Positions 22,408 to 32,900 of a stretch of 64,000 nt of DNA are shown piece after piece. The translations under genes and the position numbers were made by a program. The notes below the pieces were generated by a model that saw only the letters and a list, made by a program, of their open reading frames with translations, was not told where the DNA came from and did no database searches. Numbering within the stretch: the stretch's first letter is position 1; each line of letters starts with the position of its first letter. Origin of the DNA: Pseudevernia furfuracea (Eukaryota > Ascomycota > Lecanoromycetes > Lecanorales > Parmeliaceae); contig JAIUPT010000033.1 in assembly GCA_022315425.1 (NCBI GenBank), positions 1,612,001 through 1,676,000 of the forward strand. Direction: 5' to 3'.

Positions 22408-23015
22408 GGTCTATAGAGGTGGACTTCGTGGTAAAAGGTCATCTGTCTCCTCTCCAAAATCACGCCTTCCATAGCAGACACCCTCCCGTATGAGACAAGA
22501 CTATGAGATACCTTGCAATATGAATCTCAACTCTACCAGTCTCATTCTTGAAGCAGTTGCGCCGAGCTTGGTTCACGCCTAAGCCCAATGCGATCGCGTA
22601 ACGGGCCATACGTGTCCAGTAGATTTTCCACTGCAATACGACCTCAATCATTCCGACGGCGAGTGTGTCCTAGTCTCTCGCGGGGAAGTACCCTTCAATA
22701 ACTTCGCCTCTCGTATATCCAGGCCTCGTGAACTGCGACAGATGACACATGCATCCTCGCCGTCGAGATTTCGAGTTAGGGTGAGTTTGAGCTGAGTTTT
22801 CGGACGCTATCCCCCAGAACCCGCCCCCGGATTTATCGGATTTAATGTTTTTGCATTTGCCAGGGTGTTGCATTTGGGGGTGAAACCGTACGTCTCGGCG
22901 TTCATCCGTCCTTTACTGTAGGTCGCCGTGCAGTCAGCCAATCAACTCTGTCAATCAATACTGCCTTACAAGATTGTCCCCGTCTCTGCCCCAATGACGC
23001 GAAGAACGCGCAGCT
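22408..23015. other. Intergenic
   Basis: Nothing recognised. It includes the hydrophobin 3' region and the leader of the next + strand gene. Confidence 0.4.
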
Positions 23016-24065
23016 ATGATGCAGGTTCCATTTCAACAAAGTCACGAGCTTTTTTCTACCACAGCGACCTCATCTGCTACCTTAACGCTACCCTCTGACA
23101 CCAATCAGCTGGGCAACGCTAGAGTCCAGAGATTAGTCCTGCCTGTGGTTCGTCAAAACCCTGACCACGTCCTCCAACTAGTCAACCCGACCAAGGAAGA
23201 GGATCTGCGGATTTGTTTGAGAGACGACCTGAATGTCGACAATCTGAATAAGGTCCACAAGCACCTTTGGTTTGCTGGGCTCCCTCAATGCGCACGGGCA
23301 CTCCACCATCAGCTTATGATTGGTCGGAAGGTTGTTATCACGGAACGAGCAGATCTACACCTGCTATGGCGCGATGACCGTCTCTTCCTCAAACCATTGC
23401 CAGACTATCTGCTGAGCTACAATGTTTGGGAAGGAACTTTACTGAAAGAACAGTGTCTCTCTGAAAATGCCAAAGGTTTTCTACTGTCCTACATCTGGCT
23501 GATTCGCCGAAAAAGCGATTTTCTCATTGCCCAGCGCGAGAACCTGGTCAGCGAGGACCTGGCCTGGGAGCAATGGACCGCATTCAGCACTGCCATCTTC
23601 CCAAACATCAACCCCAATGGGCTCCAGGGAATCAGTCCCCGATATCTCTACGGTGAGCTCCGTCTCGGGAGACTCAACCTCATCTATCGGCTGTGCCACA
23701 ACACGAGAAATTCCAAGACGTTTGTCTATGGCTACCTCAAAGGTTATCAGGCATACTCAAGCTTCATAGTTCAGAACTTTGCCTGGGTGTTGACAGCCAT
23801 TGTCTACGTCACAATTGTTCTGACGGCCATGCAGGTCGGTCTCGCCACGACCGAACTCAGAGATAGTGTATTGTTCAACCGAGCATCTTATGGCTTCACA
23901 GTCTTCTCAATAGTAGCGCCGCTGGGCATCGTGCTCGTTGCGCTCTTCGCGCTTCTGATACTCATCATTTTCAACCTCATCTATGCCGTCGAGCGACGCC
24001 ATGCCGCGTGGAACAAGTATCAGACTGTTTTCGAGAATGTGGCGGTTAAACCTCACAAACACTAA
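23016..24065 (+). CDS. DUF6601-like fungal membrane protein
   Basis: A single-exon 349-aa frame from an ATG-ATG start. The N-terminal half is soluble and contains LCLRDDLNVDNL-like sequence (ICLRDDLNVDNLNKVHKHLW), AGLPQCARALHHQLMIGR and the HLLWRDDRLFLKPLPDYLL block that I associate with the fungal DUF6601 family. Next comes ISPRYLYGELRLGRLNLIYR. Two transmembrane helices follow (about 258-278 and 298-325), and the C-terminus is short and basic. Members are often mislabelled as proteases in databases; no protease motif is visible here. Function is unknown. The length fits the family. Confidence 0.8.
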   Translation: MMQVPFQQSHELFSTTATSSATLTLPSDTNQLGNARVQRLVLPVVRQNPDHVLQLVNPTKEEDLRICLRDDLNVDNLNKVHKHLWFAGLPQCARALHHQLMIGRKVVITERADLHLLWRDDRLFLKPLPDYLLSYNVWEGTLLKEQCLSENAKGFLLSYIWLIRRKSDFLIAQRENLVSEDLAWEQWTAFSTAIFPNINPNGLQGISPRYLYGELRLGRLNLIYRLCHNTRNSKTFVYGYLKGYQAYSSFIVQNFAWVLTAIVYVTIVLTAMQVGLATTELRDSVLFNRASYGFTVFSIVAPLGIVLVALFALLILIIFNLIYAVERRHAAWNKYQTVFENVAVKPHKH

Positions 24066-24128
24066 GTGTCCTGCTCTGAGTATGGGAAGATGGTGGCGTG
24101 AGCTTGTAAGGAAAAGTCGTTGTCGTGC

Positions 24129-24180
24129 TACAAGCGAATGAAAGGAAAGGAAAGGAAAGGAAAGGACAAGGAAGGAAAGA
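24129..24180 (+). repeat. (GGAAA)n microsatellite
   Basis: A purine-rich run of AAGGA/GGAAA pentamers, five perfect and several imperfect, in the 3' region of the DUF6601-like gene. Confidence 0.9.
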
Positions 24181-24892
24181 GGGTTGGATTATGGCGGGGC
24201 CCTGGGATCTATGGGGTTGTTCGTGATTTTTCGAAATAGCACTGTAGCCTGTGTGAAGAGATAAAGCAACAAATGCGAGGGGCCATACCATCAGAGTGTA
24301 CGCCTTCTCTCGAATCGGGCTGTTGTTACATAACTAGGCTACCTTTGAGATTCTCTTACCCTGTGTCCAGTTCTTGCCTTGTCCCAAGATAACTAGTAAT
24401 TCACAGAACCCATTCAGCAGAAAAGCGGGGTAGATAAATGTTCTACACCACGGTCCCTAGGAGGTGCACCTCTCATGAGATCGGTGTTCTCGAATCAGAT
24501 CAAAATACCGGTATTTGTTTGCTGAAAGCTTAGCCAAAATACCGGACTGGCGCGGGAGAAATCATCGTCGTCCACAGCGTCAATCCTCCACACTAAAAAT
24601 TGGCTATGCCTTAAAGTATGGTATTTACTGCCTTAGTGCATGTATGTCTGCTCGAGATGGGCTTATGGGAGCCTCCTATCGACAAGGCAGACCCTCGTTG
24701 GATTGTGTTCTTAGGCACCCTATCAGAATTTCTACATGCAGCTGTGCAAAAAATATATGAAGCTTGAGCCCAAGACCATGTTGAAATCTCCAAGTGACCG
24801 CAACCCCGCCTGGGAACCGTAATCAAGGCTCCTCCTTCCTTCTGGTGGCAAGACAGCGCTGCCAATCCAGTTGTTACCCCAAACACAACTAC
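24181..24892. other. Intergenic, no gene seen
   Basis: Short frames only. The motif AAAATACCGG occurs twice, at about 24,501 and 24,536, with no assigned meaning. Confidence 0.4.
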
Positions 24893-25703
24893 TCAAGCAA
24901 CCTTCTCCTGCAGATCAAACATCACCGGCCTCGTCTCCCGGAAACTCTCCCGCTCCTCCAGCTTTTCCCACCACTTCACCAGCTCCGGATACTCCTCCTT
25001 CCATTTGATGAGCCCAAACTGCGTCTCCACCATGTCCATCATCCCCAGCATGGACCCGGCCGCGATATCAGCGATAGTCAGCTCATCGCCGACCAAGAAG
25101 TCGCTCCTGCGCGCTCCCACGAACCCGTCAACCGCTCTGACGGCGCCGTAGACCTTCCGCAGCTGCCGGGCCATCCACTCCTCGGATTTCCGATCCCCGC
25201 GCGAGGTTTCGAAGAACGCCAGACCCTGTGGTGTTTCATTCATCAAATACATCCCGTTCAATTTTGGAACCTTTTCTATTCATCCGTGGGAAACCACACA
25301 CTAACAGCAAACAACAACAACCGGGGAAGGGAGGGGGGGGGGGGGGGAAATAATAATAATAACGCCCAACTACACACACCATGGCATCACACGCGCCGTC
25401 CGCGACCACCTGTACCTGCTTCGCCTTGAACGCCTCGTCCGCCCCGTCCGGCATCAGCTTCGGCCCTTGCCCCGCGTACTTCTGCACGATGTACTCCTGG
25501 ATCAACCACGACTCGTAAATCGGCGCCCGGCCGTCGTCGAAGAGTAAAATGGGGAGTTTTTCCAGCGGGTTGTGTTTCGGCGTCTCGGTGCTGCTCTCCC
25601 AGGGGATTTCGGAGCGGAGGTCGAAGGGGATGCCTTTTTCGAGGAGGGCGATGCGGTTTTTGCGCGCGTAGGGGGAGGGGGTGGCGGAGATGAGGGTTAG
25701 CAT
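24893..25703 (-). CDS. Glutathione S-transferase
   Basis: Two exons, 25380-25703 and 24893-25270, give 233 aa. The thioredoxin-fold N-domain starts MLTLISATPSPYARKNRIAL, with the PSPYARK catalytic-site region, LPILLFDDG before the cis-Pro region, and the glutathione-binding IYESWLIQEYI. The all-helical C-domain includes KSEEWMARQLRKVYGA and the N-capping/hydrophobic-staple segment FLVGDELTIADIAAG. The family conjugates glutathione to electrophiles in the cytosol. The 109-bp intron (GTGTGT..AAAAG) holds a run of about 16 C/G and a TAA-type microsatellite, which could vary in length or hinder sequencing. The start ATG is followed directly by the conserved first strand. The substrate cannot be told from sequence. 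Confidence 0.88.
25329..25362. repeat. Poly-G tract plus (TAA)n microsatellite inside the GST intron
   Basis: A G-run broken by one A, then AAATAATAATAATAAC. It lies wholly inside the predicted intron. Confidence 0.9.
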
Positions 25704-26597
25704 GGTTTTTTTTTTTTTTTGTGTTTGGTGTTTGGTGGTTTGGGAGATTGAGGTGTTTTTGGTTTGTAAGAAAGTATGAAGGGGGTTTCAAATAGTGCAA
25801 GACATTCACAATGCCTGGACTGGCTTTATCGCGATTGATGAGATCCTTATCCTTATGACCTTATCGGAAGCCATGCAGTAGCCGTGTTCTAGAAGACTAG
25901 AAGCTGGCCACGCGGACGGGTATTCGGGTCATGATAGAGTTTCGACTGATAAGGCTCTCTTTGCTGATCGTGGGGGGCGGCAGCTTGTTATCGTACTTTA
26001 GCGCTAAGTGGTCAAGCGTCCAGGCTTTCTACAGCCGACGTTGGCTCGCACGCTGAAAAGGCGCGATGAAGATATGAAAGATTGAAAGAATGATATCGAG
26101 ATATGTTATACTCAAGAGTAAAGACTGTGAGTAAAGAGTGTACAACCTGTGAGGAGCCTGGAATATGTACAAAGGCAAACAAAAAAGCAGACAATGCCAA
26201 AGCGCCGTTGGGTATCCTGTACCAGAAGCGCCCCTTGTGTCCAGCAGATCCCATATGTGCAGCATGTCTCAAACACACCGGTACAAACAAAGCCGAGTGT
26301 AAATGCAAGATCGAAAGAACTCCAACGCTATGCAAGTTTCAAAGACGGAGAGAGAAAGAGAGAAATCGCAAACCCAAGGCAACATGCGGCGACGCTATGC
26401 CCGAAAAAGATATATATCGCAAATTCAGTAGAACCGATGGCGAAAGGAGCACACCCGAGACAGGACGCCGACGTTATGCTCGAAAAGCAGAAAGAGATCG
26501 CGAATCCAGCGAGACCCCAGCGCTGTGCCGCAAAATTGATAGAGAAGATAGCACACACAGACTCCATGATGCAAAAATTCACTGGACAAGAGCCAGC
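25704..26597. other. Intergenic with degenerate repeats
   Basis: The first 110 bp is the GST leader on the minus strand, with a poly-A leader that reads as poly-T on +. At 26,325-26,510 three diverged units of about 60-80 bp each start CGCTATGC/CGTTATGC and include GARAAAGAGATCGCRAATCC-like sequence. A long + strand frame from 26103 that crosses this area is unlikely to be real, because most of it is antisense to the secreted protein gene. Confidence 0.4.
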
Positions 26598-27356
26598 TTA
26601 GTCTTCCTTGCTCCACCTTCGCTCCAAAAGACTCCGCCTGCCGCCCGAAGAGCAAGCAGTGCAAGGTGGATCACGGCTTGGCTGGTTGTTTCCATACCGC
26701 CCATTGCCCTCTCGGCCCGTAGTGGCGCAAGCGGTGCCAACACAGCACTGAATAGATCCCACAGCCGGTCCCACAGTCGCTCCGTCATCGTAAGGGTAGG
26801 TATAGGCGGAACCAGCGCAGGGTGCGAAGAATGGGTCGGGTGGCGAACAGGCGTTACACCAGGGCCACGCGCCGGCGGAGCCTCCATATGCCCCTGGGTC
26901 TCTGGATCCGCTCGGGCCCGTGGGGTTCTGGCAGACACCGTCTTGCAGGTTAGGGCACGGAGGGCTGTTGGGGCCGAAGAGGTCGATAGCGCAGCCGGAG
27001 GAGGCACCGTTGGAGGAACAGACCACTGGGAGGGTGTAGCCGAGGATGTAGCTGACGTCGAAGTAGCCGGTCGGGTTCGTTTCGAGGATCGTGCCCATGG
27101 CGTGGGGCTGGCCGTTGGCGCCCATGTAGGATATGCCGACTTGGCCGTTGAAGCCGGATCCGAGGTCTGTGCAACCGGTTGCAGGACCGGTGTTGGCGCC
27201 GCCGTTGAACGTGTAGTAGGCACCCTCAGCGTTACCGGACCAGGTGATGGAGAGGCCGTCAGATTGTCCATCACAAGCACCGTTGGAGATGGCAAGGACG
27301 CTGAGGGGTGCTGCTAGAAGGGGCAGTAATGCCATGAGGTGATTTATCTGCATCAT
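26598..27356 (-). CDS. Secreted cysteine-rich protein (thaumatin-like tentative)
   Basis: A 252-aa single-exon frame taken from the ATG of MMQINHLMALLPLLAAPLSV, a clear signal peptide cleaved around SVLA-ISNG. A longer N-terminus is possible in frame but would be leader sequence. The mature part is rich in Cys, Gly and Pro and contains GLSITWSGNAEGAYYTFNGG, NPTGYFDVSYILGYTLPVVC, a Cys-rich CPNLQDGVCQNP segment, WPWCNACSPPDPFFAPC, and AYTYPYDDGATVGP. The spacing of Cys, the FDVSY..G stretch and the YPYDDG end recall fungal antigenic thaumatin-like secreted proteins, but a C-terminal CC and a basic tail (GGRRSLLERRWSKED) differ. I would expect an extracellular or wall-associated protein, with no enzymatic role visible. 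Confidence 0.7.
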   Translation of the reverse strand: MMQINHLMALLPLLAAPLSVLAISNGACDGQSDGLSITWSGNAEGAYYTFNGGANTGPATGCTDLGSGFNGQVGISYMGANGQPHAMGTILETNPTGYFDVSYILGYTLPVVCSSNGASSGCAIDLFGPNSPPCPNLQDGVCQNPTGPSGSRDPGAYGGSAGAWPWCNACSPPDPFFAPCAGSAYTYPYDDGATVGPAVGSIQCCVGTACATTGREGNGRYGNNQPSRDPPCTACSSGGRRSLLERRWSKED

Positions 27357-27639
27357 TTTGGCGGTAATGGTAAAAATGATATGAAGCGACAGATGTAGAG
27401 TGTGATGAGATGCGTTGGTGGTGGTAGTGATAGTAGACTGCCGATTAAGAGTAGACTGTGCGAATAGGACAACCAGTGTCGGATATTTAGAAGTATATAC
27501 AAGATGAGACAAAGGAAATGGTGTTGGAAGGTAAAGAAGGAAATGTTGTTTGGTATGAGTTGCAGCAATGGGTTGCTATGGGGTATATATATACGTATAG
27601 ACCTTACCGCGACGGTGGAGAGGGTGCTCTGCTACCTAG

Positions 27640-27990
27640 TTGCCACAGCCAGCGTGGATGTGTTTCACATTGTTAGGCATCATAGGTGAGAAGCAGTGCA
27701 ATAATCTCCTTTATTCCTGAAGCTTCCTGACTGCCATTACAGTAGTACGAAGCGCTGGATGCCTTAACAGATTCTCGCGGCTCATCGACTTAGCCATCGT
27801 GGATGTGTTTCATGTTTGTCGGGTTTCATCAGTGAAAGCAGCGCAACTTGATCGCGTGCTCCCGAGTCTTCCTTGCGCCGATGGTATAGAATGTAAGGCT
27901 GGATGCCTCAAGGAAGTCATGAGGCTTTTCCGTCTTAGCCATCGTGGATTGTGTTTCAAGAGTTATATTGAGGTAAGCAGGAGATTAGGG
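27640..27990 (+). repeat. Degenerate tandem repeat, about 148-bp period
   Basis: Three diverged units. The landmark AGCCATCGTGGATGTGTTTCA or a close variant occurs near 27,645, 27,791 and 27,940. The units share GAAGCAGCGCAAC-like and GCTGGATGCCT-like sub-blocks. Two units read through one frame (about 65 codons from 27,799), but no protein family is recognised. Confidence 0.75.
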
Positions 27991-29980
27991 CTTTGAGAAA
28001 TCGATAATAACTCATCTTCTGCTGATGCTGGAGTCCTATTGGATTATGACTCCTTAGGCATAGCCCGGGTTAGCAGATTGATTCTGTGAAACAATCCTAA
28101 AGGATCTGTTATCCGAAGAGCCTCAATTAAAAGTATATGCCTTTTAAACGCCAAGTTTGCGATCCGAACGAGAAAGAACGCTTCATTCGAAGCCTTTGCT
28201 TTCTAGACTAGGCTGCGTGCGATACGAGGATGCTGATCGAGCTTCTTTCAGTGTCAACTGGTTTATGCACCAGTCAATTTCTTCCCTGTCCTTCCCTGTC
28301 TACTTTGAAGTTATGTAAAACCAGACCAGAGGCCTGCGTACTTGATTTTGATGCTCCTGATTTGCGGAGCTGTTAGCTGCTGAGTACTGCGCACAAGGAA
28401 TGCGAAAGGAGATTCTCCTGCTGTGTTTGAGGGTATTCACGGCTTGACAGTCTCAAGGTCACTTGATCAGGCATCATGGAGGCTGTGTTGCCTAATTAGT
28501 ACTAGGCGCCAAGGTGCGAGGCCTTGTGTAGACATCCTGCAATATCGATCTGGATATCGGAAGGATCCGTGACAGATTCGCACTATAATTGTACCTGCAT
28601 GGACAGCTCCGCCGTCAATAAATCATGGCACAAGCTTATTGCCAGTCATTCCAAGCCCTCTCCAAGGTCTCAAAGGGGGAACTCTTCCACGTGCGCCACG
28701 CGCTACACAGCTCTGGAATCCTGCAGGATCCGACACCATCGGTACCATGCTTCGCTCAGGCCCGAACCTCGTAAGACTCCAACAATGGGCTCAAGCTGGA
28801 TTTCACACGAAACACATGCCTGGAAATGGTCCTTCAGAATTTCTTAATCTCAAACGGAAGCAGTTTACTCTCGTTTCTGCTGGTCTACCGGACTGTATAA
28901 TGTTTGCTACCACGAGCAGCTCAGTTTGATGGTTCCTTCGGGAGACATCGCTGTGGATGGCAGCCGACCAACGAAGATAAGCACCGTAAAAGGAGGAAGA
29001 AAGGTTGCTACGGCTGGTTGAATGTATAGGTACTGGCGTAGAAGAAAGGCTTTCATGATGGGGACTTCTGAAATATGACAACGGGATGGTGGTGGAAAAG
29101 AAGTCAGCGCTAAAGCGGCCTCTAACACCGAAATCACCTAGCGCATTTTCGCCCCAGCCTTCCCTATAAATAGCTCCAGCCACCGGGGCTTATAACACTT
29201 TGAATACGACTCTTACATTGTGGCAATAATGGCAAGGTCCCTTCACAGTCATACAAGGGAAGCTCCATTGTGTGTCGCAACGCTTACGTTCTCAAGCGGT
29301 GATCGCCAAGGACCAGATGGTAGACCACATGGAAGAAGGCGAGCAGCCGTGAGGAGGTCATTGTACGGGCAAAAACCAGCATGGCCGTGAGAACAACGTT
29401 TGCAAAGATGCCGACCGTGAGCTAAGAGAATGAGAAAGGTCGAGTATCTTTTCGACCTCTCCAAGCCATGAACATCATTCGATTTCGCAAAATGGTCGCG
29501 ATGAGACGTTCCTCTTAGATCGTTCATATTACGCTCATTTTCAAGTTTTCTCCTTACAAGATAGACAAACATGAAGCCCCATATTCGCAAATGCTGAATC
29601 TTGAAGTCGTGTTTTTGCATCACTCTGACATGGCTTCGCTCTCTCCAGGCTATCGTGGCGAGCCGTAACCTTAACGAGTTTTTTCTTATTTTGGAATGTC
29701 CTTACGGATCTACACTACGAGGAGGTTGGGTGGCTATGCTTACGAGAGGTCACGAGTCGAGCCTTGGCATTATTATTCCCAACCTCTTGTATAACCAACT
29801 CGTATTCTTCGACTTGCTGGGTTATACTTCCTGATTTAGAACGCTGGATGAATATTATAAAGTGCTCCTTCTCCGTACAGCATCAGCATCCGATACTACC
29901 AGATCATCCAAATCCACCCGCTTTATCACAACTCTTCAGTCAAACGACTCTCCTTCCTGCGCAATATATTCATTATCACC
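27991..29980. other. Gene-poor interval
   Basis: About 2 kb with no supported gene. Short frames at 28,524-28,930 (+) and 28,803-29,623 (-) lack motifs and have no convincing start context. The last 130 bp is the promoter and leader of the small secreted gene. Confidence 0.4.
29852..29862 (+). promoter_or_regulatory. Probable TATA-like element
   Basis: ATATTATAAAG lies about 120 bp before the ATG at 29981 and is followed by a C/T/A-rich leader with CACC just before the start codon. Confidence 0.5.
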
Positions 29981-30175
29981 ATGAAGGCCTCTACCTTCAT
30001 CTGCCTCTTTTCTCTCCTTCCAGCTGCTCTTGCTGCACCAATGCCCGCGGCAGCTGCCGTCATATCTGGCCCACTAGCAAGCCAGAATGGCATCTCTTTC
30101 ATCGACTGCTCGGAGTGTCATTACGGTTACACGGCTCTATCAGACGGCGCTTACACCTGCAAGGCGAATGTCTAG
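29981..30175 (+). CDS. Small secreted protein, effector-like
   Basis: A 64-aa protein with a strong signal peptide (MKASTFICLFSLLPAALAAP). The mature peptide has a hydrophobic pro-like stretch and three Cys (FIDCSECHYGYTALSDG, then AYTCKANV). The start has a good context (CACCATG). The stop TAG comes right after KANV. A partial copy at 32,786 has a sense codon at the same place and runs on for about 20 residues with one more Cys (KVYCRSKK). So this copy may be truncated at the C-terminus, leaving an odd number of Cys. No homologous function is recognised. Small secreted Cys proteins are often effectors or antimicrobials, which is only inference here. Confidence 0.6.
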   Translation: MKASTFICLFSLLPAALAAPMPAAAAVISGPLASQNGISFIDCSECHYGYTALSDGAYTCKANV

Positions 30176-31779
30176 GTCTACTGTAACCCATGAGAAGTCG
30201 ATACGCCCTCCTGAAACCGAGTGGCGCCACATTTTTGGGATATCGGCACACATCTTCGATGCGACAACTGTTGCCTTGGCGATTTAAGTGAGCGACCTAC
30301 TTCCGTCGAATCGGTTCATCACGCATGAAGAGACGGCGGCAGTTGTTCTTATCGCCGTCTCAGGGCTGAGTCAGCCTGTGCGATAAACATCGCATCATTT
30401 CTGGAGCCGATGAGTTCGGGATGAGTTGGGTATTTGATGGCGATAGTCGGAGGTCTGAAAGTGAATGAGTGGGGTTCTACTCATCTGCCTCTGTTCGCGC
30501 GGCTGAGGGTGAGGAGGGTGATACAGCAAGCGTAGGGTGTGAGAGAGTGGTTTGGTGGCTATGGGAGGGTAATTACTGCCCACCAAAATTTGTAGGAAAC
30601 AGGGCTAGGGACTATGGTAATGGAGTTGATCTCAAACCTCACATTTTCGAGTGGCGTACAATTTAGAATCTGAGGCCTAGCTGCACGGCTGCAGCCGTAC
30701 TAGAAGAAGACAAAGAAAGTTAACGCCTATTAGGCATTGTTAATACATAATCTTATAGGAGCACATAGTCGATATTGAACCAACCTATGCAGGCTTGGCA
30801 CCTGGTGTTTGGTCAAGTTGGCGTACGGACGCGGGTTACTCTGCCTGAGCCAGCGCATGCATGTCCATTGGCAGATTTTCCTACATAAAAGTGTCAGTTG
30901 GGAGTGATATGCACAATATGGTGTGACGGTTTCACCTACTTGCTTGTGTTACAGCCTAATTAGGCTTAGCGTGCCAAGACTTTCGGCCTCTTTACTTACA
31001 GTGAAACCCCCCGCATAATTGTTCACCTATTATTATGCTAACAATATACGGTTGCTTCACCACATCATTGAGCCTTTGACTGGTGGTTACTGGTCACTGT
31101 ATAGGTCCACTGCGTGTCCGTCCTGGAAAGCTAGTCTCGATCCTTTCCCCGTCATACCATTGTCCTGAACGGGACACTTGCCCTGCTTTTTACATTTGTC
31201 CGAGCCTACAGAAGCCAATTATCGACGGTACTATCAGCGACGATGCTTCTAGCAATATCACCAGCAACTCTTCCTTCGTAACAACCAAGAGCAACTGTGT
31301 CTCGAGACGAGCTTGTATTCTAGGAAATCTAAGCCTTGCTATTGCTCTGCCTCAAGGCACTTGCGCCAATCTGATCTCGAGGTAATTTAAATGCGGTTTC
31401 AATCATTTAGAGATGCCATGACCTTGAGCTACCCCAAATTACTCTACGATTATTACCGCATGGGGCGACTGGAGTCTAGATGAATCAATACAGGAATTTT
31501 TTTGTGTTGCCGTAATTGACACTGTTTGTGGAAACGTTGAAGCCTGGCGCCAGGGTCGAACAACGCAAATCTCTAAACAAAGCCTGAATCACTCACAACA
31601 CTTCGAACCAAGCCTTCAACACATTGTACGACAGTGGTATATCCACCTGGCCCACAATTCTACTTCACTCTGGAAATACCTTGAATAGGCAAATCCCCGC
31701 TTTCGCTCATTCGGACACCAACTTCTCGATCACAACTATCAAAAGCCAGATACATCACCCAGTCGACTCCTCATCTGCA
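30176..31779. other. Intergenic
   Basis: No gene seen. 30,176-30,290 still resembles the duplicated segment near 32,790-32,900, so homology extends past the stop of the small secreted gene. An unrecognised 100-codon frame at 31,083-31,385 has a plausible ATG but no motif. Confidence 0.4.
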
Positions 31780-32454
31780 ATGGCCGAAGCATTTCTCAAC
31801 CAGCTCCCCCGTGTCGGCAGAGGCATATTAGGAAAAGAGGACCAGCGATGCTCCATCTGCATAGAAGACTACGGCACCACACAGTCAGCAACTGGTATCA
31901 TCGAACGCGCGGTGCAATTGCCATGCAATCACATCATGGGCTCCGAATGTATCTCCATCTGGGTATCCCCTCCAACAAAGGGTGGTAGCGGAAATAACAC
32001 CTGCCCCATATGTCGACGCGTACTATTCCAGGTCTCCACCCCGCCAATGTCGGCGCGGCGGGCCGAACATCTGAGGATTCACACCGTGCTCGTCAATCGA
32101 TGCGCAAGCTTATCTGCGCGGCTCGGCTTGAACCCCAAACCTGAAATCAATCGCATGGCCAGGTGGATTGCTAATCATTTTCATGACCGAGTCGGACTCG
32201 AAGGCCCTGAAACCGATGATCGCCCTGTTCATGCTATTGCGGCTGCTAGCGTCTATATGGCGAGTCATCTCTTGGGCGATGCAAGGTCTCTGGGAATGAT
32301 CTCGAGCTGCCTCGGTGTGGAAGAGGGTGCAATCAGTCGTGCTTATGTTTTGCTTCACAGACGTCGTCACGATCTCATTGATACAGAGCTGCTTGCCCGT
32401 GCTGGGATGGGGTTGGGCGCAATTGACGAGGTTCTGCCTCCTGTTCTGTCGTAG
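31780..32454 (+). CDS. RING finger plus TFIIB-like cyclin-fold protein
   Basis: A single-exon 224-aa frame from the ATG of MAEAFLNQLPRVGRG. Residues 24-87 form a RING: CSICIEDYG, then LPCNHIMGSECISIWV, a Gly/Asn loop, and CPICRRVLF. The fifth zinc ligand position (usually His) is Gly, as in a number of fungal RINGs. Residues 105-215 look like a single TFIIB/cyclin box: ARWIANHFHDRVGL, HAIAAASVYMASHLLGDARS, then MISSCLGVEEGAISRAYVLL. This matches the pattern of TFIIB core repeats (helix, IAAASVYIA-like helix, GVSEGAIxRxY-like helix). An E3 ligase that docks through a cyclin fold, or a transcription-linked regulator, would fit; neither is shown. The frame is open upstream from 31,624 but has no earlier ATG. 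Confidence 0.7.
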   Translation: MAEAFLNQLPRVGRGILGKEDQRCSICIEDYGTTQSATGIIERAVQLPCNHIMGSECISIWVSPPTKGGSGNNTCPICRRVLFQVSTPPMSARRAEHLRIHTVLVNRCASLSARLGLNPKPEINRMARWIANHFHDRVGLEGPETDDRPVHAIAAASVYMASHLLGDARSLGMISSCLGVEEGAISRAYVLLHRRRHDLIDTELLARAGMGLGAIDEVLPPVLS

Positions 32455-32778
32455 TGAGTCGTGCTGGGAGGGAGAGGGGTCTGGAGTTGAAGTGGCGACG
32501 AACAGTAGGATGAGAAAAGATGATCCCTAGTATGCAGACAAGGGTTTGGACAAACGGAATTTGCCTTTGTATTTCTTCGGGGGAGATTGCTACCTGGAAC
32601 CCCCGAGGGGTATCCAGGAGCACTCAATCACTGGATCAGGAATACTCAATGGTAATGAGCGCCTTTGAAAAAACGAATACGATTAGATGGCACAATAGTC
32701 TCCTGCTGCGCTCCAGCAAGATTAGAGCGGCAAAATTAAACAGCGACCACGTAGAAACCTTGCGCCATAGCGCCAGAT

Positions 32779-32900
32779 GATCTTTATACCTACAAGGCGA
32801 ATGTGAAGGTCTACTGTCGCTCTAAGAAGTCAATCCACCCTCGTGAAACACGAAGTGCGATATCTTGATGCGGCAACCGTTGCTTCAACGCCTTGATTCA
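32779..32900 (+). pseudogene. Partial copy of the 3' end of the small secreted gene
   Basis: This segment aligns with about 30,140-30,280 at DNA level: CAAGGCGAATGT, GGTCTACTGT, AGAAGTC, and GATGCGRCAACYGTTGC. It lacks the signal peptide half. At the position where the upstream gene has TAG, it reads AAG and continues. It sits 2.6 kb from the parent gene in the same orientation, with the RING gene between them. Confidence 0.7.

Noticed and set aside
24794..25429. 211-codon + strand frame
   Set aside because: Antisense to the GST exons and crosses the intron homopolymer.
26103..27317. 404-codon + strand frame
   Set aside because: Its second half is exactly antisense to a signal-peptide protein with regular Cys spacing; the first half is low-complexity repeat. 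It has no motif and a poor start.
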